The notes under the pieces: model-generated
Database searches by the model: none
Told to the model about the DNA's origin: nothing
What the model saw: the letters and a program-made list of their open reading frames with translations, nothing else
Program-made: the position numbers and the translations under genes
Shown: positions 1 through 8,023 of the stretch, one piece after another
Position numbering within the stretch: the stretch's first letter is position 1
Layout: the number at the start of each line of letters is the position of its first letter
Assembly (NCBI RefSeq): GCF_022602565.1
Contig: NZ_JALBCV010000004.1
Span: 1-64,000, forward strand
Length of the DNA: 64,000 bases
Direction: 5' to 3'
DNA from: Rosenbergiella metrosideri
GTDB taxonomy: Bacteria > Pseudomonadota > Gammaproteobacteria > Enterobacterales > Enterobacteriaceae

Positions 1-691
1 GTTAATATAAATACCGAATACCTCACCCTATCAACCAAATAAACTATTATTTTAAAATAATAAGCAATCAAATAACCTGAGACAAACTCCAAGATAATAG
101 GATTTGTAGCCAAATTAAACCACGCCATTATCCCTTGACTGATCTGCTCACCAAAGAACATTAAAATAAACTTAACAATAAAGATAACAACTAATGAGGA
201 AATAATTGCTATCTGTCTTTTTTTATCAATTAGAATACTAATGCTTACTATAAGGTAAAAAAAAACTCATAGTTTAGTGTCCAGCCAACATCCAAAATGG
301 GAGCACCATATGAAGGACTTCCCATTTTGGATTGGGGTAAAAAAGCTAGACTCTTGATCAAAGCCCAACGATCTGGATACGTAGAGTTAACTATATATTT
401 TGTAAAAACATAGAGTATTGTGACGATACAATAAGCAGGCCAAATCCGGATAATTCTATTACACAGATACTTTGCAGAATTAGACAGTGATGAAGTACTT
501 CCCGCAGTTGTATGACATGCTAAAAAACCACTGATGATGAAAAAAATATCAACACCTATATAGCCTTTGCGTAAAAATGTAGACTCTAACGGATGAATAA
601 ACCAACTATAATGGTAGAGTACTACAGTGATTACAGCAATTCCACGTAAGACTTCGATGGCTATTATATTACTTCTTTTATGAATTGACAT
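1..691 (-). pseudogene. Acyltransferase-3 family membrane protein, frameshifted and cut by the window edge
   Basis: This is the N-terminal part of an OafA-like acyltransferase, a multi-pass inner-membrane enzyme that O-acylates surface glycans. The first 140 or so residues show the family hallmarks RGIAVITVVLYHY, GYIGVDIFFIISGF and WTLNYEFFF. The frame then stops at 248 just after a run of nine T (plus-strand A run 257-265). Adding one T restores an open frame to position 1 that reads YEFFFYLIVSISILI and later NPIILEFVSGYLIAYY, typical of this family. So the gene is frameshifted, phase-variable or mis-sequenced. ATG at 691 is preferred over GTG at 697 because the GAGGTG ribosome site overlaps the GTG. 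It follows the autotransporter esterase on the same strand. Confidence 0.8.
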
Positions 692-704
692 ATTCACCTC
701 ATTT

Positions 705-730
705 CTAATAGAGGGGAACCCCTCTATTAG
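705..730 (-). terminator. Perfect 12-bp palindrome between esterase and acyltransferase genes
   Basis: Two 12-base arms (705-716 and 719-730, CTAATAGAGGGG and its complement) are separated by only two bases. The structure starts 8 bases after the autotransporter stop codon and ends a few bases before the acyltransferase ribosome site. No T-run follows on the minus strand, so it may be an mRNA 3'-end stabiliser, a weak terminator or an attenuator rather than a classical terminator. Confidence 0.45.
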
Positions 731-737
731 AATTCAA

Positions 738-2744
738 TCAGAAAGTAAAATTCAAGCCTGCAGAGTAATAAATATCAGATACTTCATTCTTGACTTTAGG
801 AAAGTCAGCAGTAATGAAAGCTTGAGATCTATTATTAATATTGAATGCCGTACCGAGTTTAATATTGAGTTTGGAACTATCTTTATTTTTTTCTAAAGCA
901 TTGAAGCTAGTATCTGTATTTTTTAAACTACCGCTGATAGAACTTTCTTGTTTATAAAGAGGGTGTATGTAGTTAATTTCGAAAAAAGGATTTATACGTT
1001 TATTCCTCGAAGAAAAATGCCAACCTGTAGAAAGATAAGTATCTGAAAAACGATGGCGGCTAAATTTCATCGAACTGCTCGTTGTAGACTGTTCAACAAA
1101 ACCATTTACTTTTCCCTTTCTATAAAGTACCGAAATATGGGGGCCATAAATCAGCTGCTCGCCAAAGGTGAAGTCATACCCAGCATTGATTGAACCACTT
1201 AGATGGTTCCCTTTCGTAGTCGCCCGTTCTTTCCTTAATGCTTTACCAAGCGGAACAGTACGAGTGATATCATCAAATTTGATATCACCTACACTAACCT
1301 GGGTGGTTAACCAAGTTTTGCCGAGTACTAATTGCCCGAAAAGTGACAGCGTTTTATGAGTATAATCAGTTTGTAGAGCTGGGCTTAGTTCAAGGTGCTT
1401 AGTACTGCCGAGACTAAAAGCACCACCTATCGCAACCGCGTCATTGGCTTTAATGATGACGCCTAAATTACTGCGTCCTTCAGGTTGCTTTGATGAGGAG
1501 TTGTGAGCAACTCGTTGCCCTTGACCCCCCCCAAAAATTTGGTAGGGACGTGCCGTCAGCCTATTTTGACGATAAAATGAGAGTTGTGACATAAGAAAAC
1601 TGTTTTGCCCAAACATCAAGTTTTGTACAGGTTCAGCAAGTTTAGTGACAACTAAAGGAGCATTAATTAAGGAAGTGATATATTGCGCGATAATCTTATG
1701 CGCTTCAGGACTTGGATGAAACCAATCTGAAAAAAGATAGGTTTGGTCATCATGCCATGACGATTCTGACTCATCACAGAACGGTGCGCCTACTCCAATC
1801 TGGCATACTGGTACCAAAATATTATCGAAGCCATAATTTAACGGATTATCGATCATTTCTTGGAAAAGACCATAACTATCAACGTAAGCGATATTCCCCT
1901 TTAACATTGAAAGGCTTGTTTCAAGATCATGATTGAATTGTTGAGTTAAGCGATTCTCCATAGAAAGTAGAGTACGATAAACGTTTGCGATAAGGTTATG
2001 AGGTAACTGCAAGCCATAATTATTAAGAACATTAGATAATGAGGTGATAATGGCTTCTTGGCGTTGCTCCTCGCCGTAGACATTCCCCTGCTGACGTAAT
2101 GCGGTATCTTGGATCCTATATAATCTAGGAAGGTCCAAGATGTTGCCCCCCAACAGTATTTGTGAAAATCCAAATAATGACGTAGCGGTCCATGGACTGA
2201 GTCCAGCATTGGGGAGATTGGGTACGACAACGAGACCAGCGCCTTTTTCCAAAAGTGTTCCAACCTGTCTGGCAACAGCTTGTGGCGCATCAGAAAGCTG
2301 ATAGTTAACACCATCGTTGAAGAGGTTTTTGAAATTGAATTTGAGTAAACTCATCTCTACATCGGTAGTAATATCATTGGCACCCGCCCAAAAGATATAC
2401 AAACCCTCTTTATTCGCCTTACCATCATTTTTACTAAGATAGCTTTCAACTTGCTTTTCTGTTTTGTAAATAAGAAGAGGTGTGTTACTTGCTGTAGCAC
2501 CTGATTGTGAGTAGTTGCTCCCCCCTTCTGTGCTGACGACTAAATTTTTATTAGTGAAATTTAAAGAGAGTATCTCATTGTAGAGAAGTGTATCGTGGCC
2601 AGAAATATATCTAGTTTTTGAACCAAAAAAGTCCATTGCCCCACCATCACTTAGACTATCTCCAAAGCTGATAACACTATCAAAAGCGATAGTCGGAGAA
2701 GTGAATAGAGATAAAAAAATCAGTGGGAAAAATGATTTTTTCAT
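738..2744 (-). CDS. GDSL-family esterase autotransporter (EstA/ApeE-like)
   Basis: Outer-membrane esterase/lipase of the type V secretion (autotransporter) group. Residues 1-20 form a signal peptide ending in SPTIA. The GDSL hydrolase passenger begins at once with VISFGDSLSDGG (nucleophile Ser30), has the GAND block near residue 120 and the catalytic Asp/His block DWFHPSPEAHK near 340. Residues from about 400 form the beta-barrel and end in the membrane-insertion-type aromatic terminus GLNFTF. The length (668 aa) fits EstA/ApeE relatives. AAGGA lies 10 bases before the ATG. It is 29 bases downstream of the nucleotidyltransferase gene, so it may be transcribed with the glycan cluster and act on acyl groups at the cell surface. 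The actual substrate is unknown. Confidence 0.88.
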   Translation of the reverse strand: MKKSFFPLIFLSLFTSPTIAFDSVISFGDSLSDGGAMDFFGSKTRYISGHDTLLYNEILSLNFTNKNLVVSTEGGSNYSQSGATASNTPLLIYKTEKQVESYLSKNDGKANKEGLYIFWAGANDITTDVEMSLLKFNFKNLFNDGVNYQLSDAPQAVARQVGTLLEKGAGLVVVPNLPNAGLSPWTATSLFGFSQILLGGNILDLPRLYRIQDTALRQQGNVYGEEQRQEAIITSLSNVLNNYGLQLPHNLIANVYRTLLSMENRLTQQFNHDLETSLSMLKGNIAYVDSYGLFQEMIDNPLNYGFDNILVPVCQIGVGAPFCDESESSWHDDQTYLFSDWFHPSPEAHKIIAQYITSLINAPLVVTKLAEPVQNLMFGQNSFLMSQLSFYRQNRLTARPYQIFGGGQGQRVAHNSSSKQPEGRSNLGVIIKANDAVAIGGAFSLGSTKHLELSPALQTDYTHKTLSLFGQLVLGKTWLTTQVSVGDIKFDDITRTVPLGKALRKERATTKGNHLSGSINAGYDFTFGEQLIYGPHISVLYRKGKVNGFVEQSTTSSSMKFSRHRFSDTYLSTGWHFSSRNKRINPFFEINYIHPLYKQESSISGSLKNTDTSFNALEKNKDSSKLNIKLGTAFNINNRSQAFITADFPKVKNEVSDIYYSAGLNFTF

Positions 2745-2773
2745 TTAACATCCTTATTAAATAATAATATTAA

Positions 2774-3496
2774 TTATTGGTTAAATCTTTTTACAGCATC
2801 GAAATCGTAAAAATTAAAATACTTGTTATTTTCTATTTTATATGAGGAAACCTTGACTCCTTCTAGAAGTGCTTCGTTAATGCAAGCTGATAAATAAAAT
2901 ACATTATCTTTCGACCTTGATTTTATGATGGCTGATGTTGCTAACCTAAAAAATAGATCCGCTTGTTTAAAATAAAAGAAACTTGCTAAAGCTTCATTAC
3001 TGACCGTATTTTTCTCGACCACCTCAACAATCGAATCAGAACTATCTCTTTTAACGTAAGACCATTTTGGATGAACTGATGGAAAACTAATTAACCCCAC
3101 AGACACATCACATTGCCTATATGAATTAAGTATCGCTTGGCAATCTATATCCAAATATTGATCCGCTGAGGATATAATTAATTCGTCATCATCCTGCCAA
3201 TGTTCGGCAGCCAGCAAACAAGTACAAAGAGCACCGGCAGTCATGTCAGTGACATTGATAAAGCTAGCATTTTCACCCACCACTCTTTTTATGATGTTAT
3301 CTATTTGGTACTGCTTATTGGCAAAACTTGGTCTAACATAAACATTAATAAACTCATCATCGATTTTTTTTTGGTATTCCTGAGAGTATTCAAAAATAGT
3401 CTTACCTTCTATTTCATTTAACACTTTCGGGAAAAAGTTATCGGGCGTATTTCGATAAAGTTCTTTCCCCATCATAGGGGTAATTATCTTCAGCAT
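2774..3496 (-). CDS. Divergent sugar-nucleotidyltransferase-like protein
   Basis: A 240-residue Rossmann-like protein resembling NTP:sugar-1-phosphate nucleotidyltransferases. The start IITPMMGKELYR...FFPKVL is aligned with, but degenerate from, the usual G-x-G-S-R...PKPM nucleotide-binding loop. The central SADQYLDID block matches NCDQWIDIDI in the upstream paralogue at 8024-8779, and KWSYVKRD...IVEVVEKN matches KWSYLRLN...VVEIREKE there. Its ATG overlaps the stop of the HAD gene by seven bases (ATGCTGA), which suggests translational coupling. Loss of the glycine/arginine loop makes normal NTP use uncertain, so it could be a subunit, a glycosyltransferase-like enzyme or a nucleotidyltransferase with altered specificity. 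Confidence 0.7.
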   Translation of the reverse strand: MLKIITPMMGKELYRNTPDNFFPKVLNEIEGKTIFEYSQEYQKKIDDEFINVYVRPSFANKQYQIDNIIKRVVGENASFINVTDMTAGALCTCLLAAEHWQDDDELIISSADQYLDIDCQAILNSYRQCDVSVGLISFPSVHPKWSYVKRDSSDSIVEVVEKNTVSNEALASFFYFKQADLFFRLATSAIIKSRSKDNVFYLSACINEALLEGVKVSSYKIENNKYFNFYDFDAVKRFNQ

Positions 3497-4128
3497 AGAG
3501 TCCCTTCCAAAGAAGATATTTTTGATATGATATTAGTATAATTGACTTCTTCAATGTTTCTTACAGTTAACACATGAGCACCACTGGCTACAGCCGCTTT
3601 GATTCCATTGTCATTATCTTCAACGATTAAACATTCTGAAGGTAATAATTCCAACCTAGAGATAGCTTTAACGTAAATATCGGGGGACGGTTTACCCTTC
3701 ACTACATCCTGGTTTGAAAGATAAAAATCGAAATAATCGAGAATATTCGCTTTGGAGAGCATTACTTCAATAGTCTTCTTAATCGAATTAGAGGCTACTG
3801 CTAGTTTGTAACCGTCTTGTGACAAACGTGAGAGCAAGTATTCGTGTTGGAACTGCGGATGACAACTGGTTTCCACTATTTCAAGTGTATACTTCTGCTT
3901 TAGTTGATCGATGAATTTGAATAACTTCAATGGAAGATTTTGTTCTTTATGTAAGGTCAATAGTTTTTCTTTAGTGGGTAAACCATCAAACCTTCGGAGG
4001 TGTTGTTCATAATCGATAGGCATGCCAAATAATTGCAACGCACGATTTAATGCATGATAATGCCACTCTCGAGCATCTATCAACACACCGTCCATATCAA
4101 AAATAACAGCTTTTATTTTATTTTTCAT
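3490..4128 (-). CDS. HAD-superfamily phosphatase/phosphomutase (beta-phosphoglucomutase-like)
   Basis: The HAD subfamily IA motifs are complete: VIFDMDGVLID (Asp11 nucleophile, Asp13 acid/base), the Ser of VASNSIKK, the Lys of GKPSPDIY and the acidic VEDNDNG. The helical cap between motifs I and II has the size seen in beta-phosphoglucomutases and sugar-phosphate phosphatases. The ATG at 4128 gives 212 aa and lies within the last codons of the upstream phosphodiesterase gene. A TTG at 4140 is an alternative with no better ribosome site. Its position beside a nucleotidyltransferase suggests it prepares or removes a sugar- or polyol-phosphate in the glycan pathway. The substrate cannot be read from the sequence. 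Confidence 0.82.
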   Translation of the reverse strand: MKNKIKAVIFDMDGVLIDAREWHYHALNRALQLFGMPIDYEQHLRRFDGLPTKEKLLTLHKEQNLPLKLFKFIDQLKQKYTLEIVETSCHPQFQHEYLLSRLSQDGYKLAVASNSIKKTIEVMLSKANILDYFDFYLSNQDVVKGKPSPDIYVKAISRLELLPSECLIVEDNDNGIKAAVASGAHVLTVRNIEEVNYTNIISKISSLEGTLC

Positions 4129-4756
4129 AGAAATAATCAATCACTTTTTCAATTTTATCAGTACAGAGCATTAATTGTTCGGAACTAAAGTATTCTTTTG
4201 ATAGCGACTTTATTCCTTCCCACATTTCATTCTCATCTCTACGATGCAGTTCAGGAGAAACTATGCAGACTTTTTTACCCAACTCTAAATATTTTATTAC
4301 CTCTTGATTATCTAAAGAGTTAACGCTAAAACTATCTAACCAAATACCTTTAGCATAAGAATAAAGTTGATTATCAATTTCATATTCGCTACGGCGCATA
4401 AATATGTTCATATTCTCATCTAAATATTGGAGCGTATCCGGAATAGACATATCGAAACAAAAATAGTTATCAACCTTATAAAATTTTAAGAATTCTTTTA
4501 TATGTTTAGCTAAACCATCAGATTTTATATTTAGGGCTAACGGAAGACTATGATCATAACTGACGAATAATTCCAAAAAATCCTCAAATCTCATAGCATT
4601 ATTAGAGGGTAGATCATGGCTTATCACTAACTCCCCGCAGTAATCCCTTATATCGGTTTCTGTTCCGTAACCCTGAGAGAATGATCTTTTGAAAGCAATC
4701 ATTGAGTTTTTTTCGGTAGGATTAAGCCAATATCCTCTATGTGATATGGATATCAT
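4118..4756 (-). CDS. Glycerophosphodiester phosphodiesterase-like protein
   Basis: A GDPD-fold protein of 212 residues. The family catalytic set is visible: His6-Arg7 in ISHRGYW, Glu33 and Asp35 in TETDIRD, and His47 in VISHDLP. It has no signal peptide and is at the short end for the family, so it is probably cytoplasmic. GGAG lies about 9 bases before the ATG. The 3' end overlaps the HAD gene by 11 bases. In this context it might hydrolyse a phosphodiester in, or a nucleotide-activated precursor of, the surface polymer. Ordinary phospholipid-head-group scavenging is less likely because of the operon setting. Confidence 0.78.
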   Translation of the reverse strand: MISISHRGYWLNPTEKNSMIAFKRSFSQGYGTETDIRDYCGELVISHDLPSNNAMRFEDFLELFVSYDHSLPLALNIKSDGLAKHIKEFLKFYKVDNYFCFDMSIPDTLQYLDENMNIFMRRSEYEIDNQLYSYAKGIWLDSFSVNSLDNQEVIKYLELGKKVCIVSPELHRRDENEMWEGIKSLSKEYFSSEQLMLCTDKIEKVIDYFYEK

Positions 4757-4776
4757 TTATAAAACTCCATTAATAA

Positions 4777-5778
4777 TTATTCCCTACTTTTCAAATGCAT
4801 AATGATTCGCCTAATCACCCCCCACCTTAATGGAAGATACAAAAAGAAATAGATAATTTTAAGGCACACGACTTTAGAGAAAAATCTGTAGCCGTATACT
4901 TTTTTTTTGTTATTATAAAATTGATTATTAATTTTTACCCAATCAGAGAAATGATAAATAGAATCTCTACCCTTATTATTATATTTATCACTATACTTAG
5001 GCCATACAAAACCCAGCTGCTCACTGCTGAAAGGTATAAAATTATTAATGTAATATCGCTCAGACGAAGAAGTTATCGCCATTCCCCTAGCATTATTACT
5101 AGGGTAATTGAAATCATGTATCCTACTTCTTATATAGTTAACCCATAAGTATTGCTCAGGAACCAAGCGCATTAAACTAAATATAGTTTTATTAAATATA
5201 ATTTCAAATAGACTTTCATCTGCATCAGGTGAACTAAAAAAATTCAACACATCTTCTTTTTTACCAAGCATCATGATATCACCCGGGTGGAAGTTAAAAG
5301 GGCGGTATGAGCGGCTGTGCCGGGCAAAAAGGTTACAGTTAATAATCCTTTCAGAGAACAAAGAATACTTTTCCTCTCTGTCAAAACGCTTATCTATAAT
5401 TTTTTTATGCAGAAATATTTTCTTAAGATTTCTATTGATAAAATAGCTATCAGTTCTTAATTTTACAACATATTCTCTTGTCGAGGCTTCCACTCCTTTT
5501 TTCGTAGAGTGAATCATCCTATTTATATTTAAAGCCCATTGATAGCCACCCTCTTTATAGAACAGAGGTCCAGGATCCACACTAAATATAATGTTAACAT
5601 TTAAGTATTTTAGCTTTTCTATGAGGCGACTTTCCCTCTCTGAGCCTAGCAACCATGTAGAAAGTATTATCTCTGATAGTGGATAGAGAACTCTGACACG
5701 TTGAATGTTTTTTACTATTTCGCTACATTCATTATCGAAATCTACTTTCCCTTGAAATACAAATGATAACTGGTACAT
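4777..5778 (-). CDS. WavE-family lipopolysaccharide/capsule glycosyltransferase
   Basis: Resembles the WavE family first described in Vibrio LPS core loci. The N-terminus LSFVFQGKV is followed by a cluster of charged helix and YPLSEIILSTWLLGSE. Then comes IIFSVDPGP, the Asp-containing segment expected at the donor site, and VVKLRTDSYFINR in the middle. The family is known from LPS or capsule clusters and is thought to have a glycosyltransferase fold. The C-terminal 50 residues are strongly basic and aromatic, compatible with membrane association. The gene lies 20 bases upstream of the GDPD-like gene in the same operon. The sugar and acceptor are unknown. Confidence 0.75.
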   Translation of the reverse strand: MYQLSFVFQGKVDFDNECSEIVKNIQRVRVLYPLSEIILSTWLLGSERESRLIEKLKYLNVNIIFSVDPGPLFYKEGGYQWALNINRMIHSTKKGVEASTREYVVKLRTDSYFINRNLKKIFLHKKIIDKRFDREEKYSLFSERIINCNLFARHSRSYRPFNFHPGDIMMLGKKEDVLNFFSSPDADESLFEIIFNKTIFSLMRLVPEQYLWVNYIRSRIHDFNYPSNNARGMAITSSSERYYINNFIPFSSEQLGFVWPKYSDKYNNKGRDSIYHFSDWVKINNQFYNNKKKVYGYRFFSKVVCLKIIYFFLYLPLRWGVIRRIIMHLKSRE

Positions 5779-5784
5779 AAGACA

Positions 5785-6273
5785 TTACTTCTTTTTTATC
5801 ATCAATTGTAAAGTATTAACCAGACTTATTATGAAGTTAGTTATGGTAAAACCTATAAAACGCATAGAAAAACATTTTGTAATCGCCACTAACTCACCGT
5901 ATCTCTGACTCTTTTCATAATGTGTATTAAGATTGAAAAAATTGTTCAGCTCATTTTTGTAGTCTTGATTTTTATCTGAAACTATATATATACAGGTGGA
6001 GTACTCTTTTCTAGTGAGAATCATCATTTTTATTAAAGTGATCAAATGCTCTCTATAAATATCGTACGTCTTGTCATTATGTACCTTCACAAAGATGATA
6101 TAGTTATCATGCGTTAAATCTAAATTAAAACTCTTTACCTCTTCTAAGTTAAATCCTAACTTGGTGATGATGGAATTATCACTCTGAGTTACATCTATTT
6201 TTTTATTATACTCACTACTATTACACCATAAACCATACTCTTCTTCTGTAATACCTTTTATCTCTAGCTTCAT
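5785..6273 (-). CDS. Unrecognised small protein with C-terminal membrane segment
   Basis: I recognise no family. The 162-residue protein has an acidic N-terminal half, a central segment YIIFVKVHNDKTYDIYREHL followed by hydrophobic helix-like stretches, and a hydrophobic C-terminal segment (FIGFTITNFIISLVNTLQLM) capped by KKK. That pattern suggests a tail-anchored cytoplasmic protein. ATG at 6273 lies three bases after the stop of the upstream glycosyltransferase (a TTG at 6276 is also possible), and the next gene begins within 6 bases of its stop. It is therefore tightly embedded in the glycan operon. An accessory or scaffold role is a guess from context only. Confidence 0.6.
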   Translation of the reverse strand: MKLEIKGITEEEYGLWCNSSEYNKKIDVTQSDNSIITKLGFNLEEVKSFNLDLTHDNYIIFVKVHNDKTYDIYREHLITLIKMMILTRKEYSTCIYIVSDKNQDYKNELNNFFNLNTHYEKSQRYGELVAITKCFSMRFIGFTITNFIISLVNTLQLMIKKK

Positions 6274-6276
6274 CAA

Positions 6277-8016
6277 TTATGTTTTCCAAAGTGTAGTGTC
6301 TTTTAAACAACGATATACTTTCTTAAGACTTTGAGGAAAATAGACTCCAGGTATAAAATATTTAAGGTTTATAGCTGAAATAACATTACCTAACCAACTC
6401 AAAAATCCTCTTTCGATAAACCAGTCATCGTTTTGCTTATAAAATGGCGAGGATGTGAAAGAATGAAATAGCTGATTATTTAAAATAAAGCTCATTACTA
6501 AAGTTTTTTTCTTAACTTTAGGGCTAGCAGAAGAAAACATAATTCTTATGATATCGTCATATTCATTTGGAGCCATCGACTCACATAAAATATAGAAAGA
6601 AAAATCTTTTATAAAAGAATCAATATTATCCAGTTTAACTGTAATGTCTCCAATTACTTTCTTGATGATAAGAAATCTGGACAAACCTGTCATACTTGAG
6701 CACGATACCAATAATAACGTTTGTTTACTTGCACCATACTTCCTCGAAAAAGTATAGATACGCTGCCGAGCCTCTTCCTTTGATATTCGAAAGAGTGGCT
6801 TTCTTTTTATAAATGGAAGGCGTTCCAGCACGCAGCGGGACATCGTGATGCGGCCTTTCAGGTTCTTTGTGGCTACATAACCATAATAGTGAATAACTGA
6901 TCGAGAGTTCATGCTTTGAGTAATAGCATGTGGATTAATCCGGGAGGGAATGCCATAACTACTCATTCTTATCCCATACTCTATATCTTCATAGTCATTC
7001 CAAAATAAATTTTCATTTTGTGGATACTTTAACCAAAGGCTTCTCTTAGTTAAATATAAACTCCCGGTCAGGTAATCATGACCAAAGCTCGATCTCGCGG
7101 GATGTTGGTAACAGTAAAATAATTTACTAATTAGTTTTGTGTCTTTTCTATCGACACTATTAATATCAATTTCTTGCGTTAGATCTTGAGCTATAGTGTT
7201 GAAGTCTGAGTATTTTCTAGGTAGGAAATTATATCTATCTTGAAAATAAAATGATTGGAAAGCTGTTAACGGATAATAATCTCCGAATTCACTCACTGCA
7301 CTAAAGAAGTTGAGAGGTAATAACACACGATCGTGTAAAATACATACATTCTCATAATTAGCGCTTTTGACTAATAGATTTTTCTTTTTAGTTAAATGAT
7401 TCGATTTTCCGTCGCCCTCGTCATCAATAACTGCAACGTGTTGAAAATACTTAAAATCAACATGTGGTTTTCCACACAAAATAATTTCTTTATGTGGGAT
7501 ATCCAAATCCAGAATCCTTTCTACACAACGATTTAGAAAGATAGGATCATCACTTCCAACGGGTAAACAAAAACTCCAATAATCAAGATCCTTATCTTTT
7601 TCAATTAACAAGGGAGCTGTTTTTTTATACTTATAAATCTTATTATCGATAACTTCTATTAGTTCAAAGCTATTACGATAATATTCCTTTTGTAAAAATG
7701 ACTCAACCTTTAGATCTTCTTCGATATAGAGATGACGATCCAAGTTCAATTGATGTGTGATGTCCCAAAAAATTTGGGCAAAAAATGGTGAGTCACATTG
7801 TATATTATGAAGGAATATATCTTCTCCAGATATATTACCTAATCGTTTGGTACCGTTTATTACAATACTCTTAGTTTTGTTTGATGAGTTAATTTTCGCA
7901 AAGGTGATTAAAGTAGTATTATCTAGCCCTAGATCGTCATAATATTTATTATCTAGTGTCCTGAATGTTTTTTTAAGCGATAAATTCTTATCATTTTTAC
8001 AATGTATTATATCCAT
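6277..8016 (-). CDS. Large two-part glycosyltransferase (GT-A, family 2-like)
   Basis: A 579-residue protein. The first 150 residues match nothing I recognise. From about residue 150 a GT-A domain begins with YWSFCLPVGSDDPIFLNRCV, continues with the metal-site-like VIDDEGDGKSNHLTKKKN near residue 200 and then CILHDRVLLP. Near residue 350 the segment NLFWNDYEDIEYGIR resembles the ED acid motif of GT2 enzymes. The C-terminal 170 residues are rich in hydrophobic and aromatic residues and may bind membrane or partner proteins. It starts eight bases after the nucleotidyltransferase stop. It probably transfers the sugar activated by that enzyme. Confidence 0.72.
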   Translation of the reverse strand: MDIIHCKNDKNLSLKKTFRTLDNKYYDDLGLDNTTLITFAKINSSNKTKSIVINGTKRLGNISGEDIFLHNIQCDSPFFAQIFWDITHQLNLDRHLYIEEDLKVESFLQKEYYRNSFELIEVIDNKIYKYKKTAPLLIEKDKDLDYWSFCLPVGSDDPIFLNRCVERILDLDIPHKEIILCGKPHVDFKYFQHVAVIDDEGDGKSNHLTKKKNLLVKSANYENVCILHDRVLLPLNFFSAVSEFGDYYPLTAFQSFYFQDRYNFLPRKYSDFNTIAQDLTQEIDINSVDRKDTKLISKLFYCYQHPARSSFGHDYLTGSLYLTKRSLWLKYPQNENLFWNDYEDIEYGIRMSSYGIPSRINPHAITQSMNSRSVIHYYGYVATKNLKGRITMSRCVLERLPFIKRKPLFRISKEEARQRIYTFSRKYGASKQTLLLVSCSSMTGLSRFLIIKKVIGDITVKLDNIDSFIKDFSFYILCESMAPNEYDDIIRIMFSSASPKVKKKTLVMSFILNNQLFHSFTSSPFYKQNDDWFIERGFLSWLGNVISAINLKYFIPGVYFPQSLKKVYRCLKDTTLWKT

Positions 8017-8023
8017 GGCGTTA

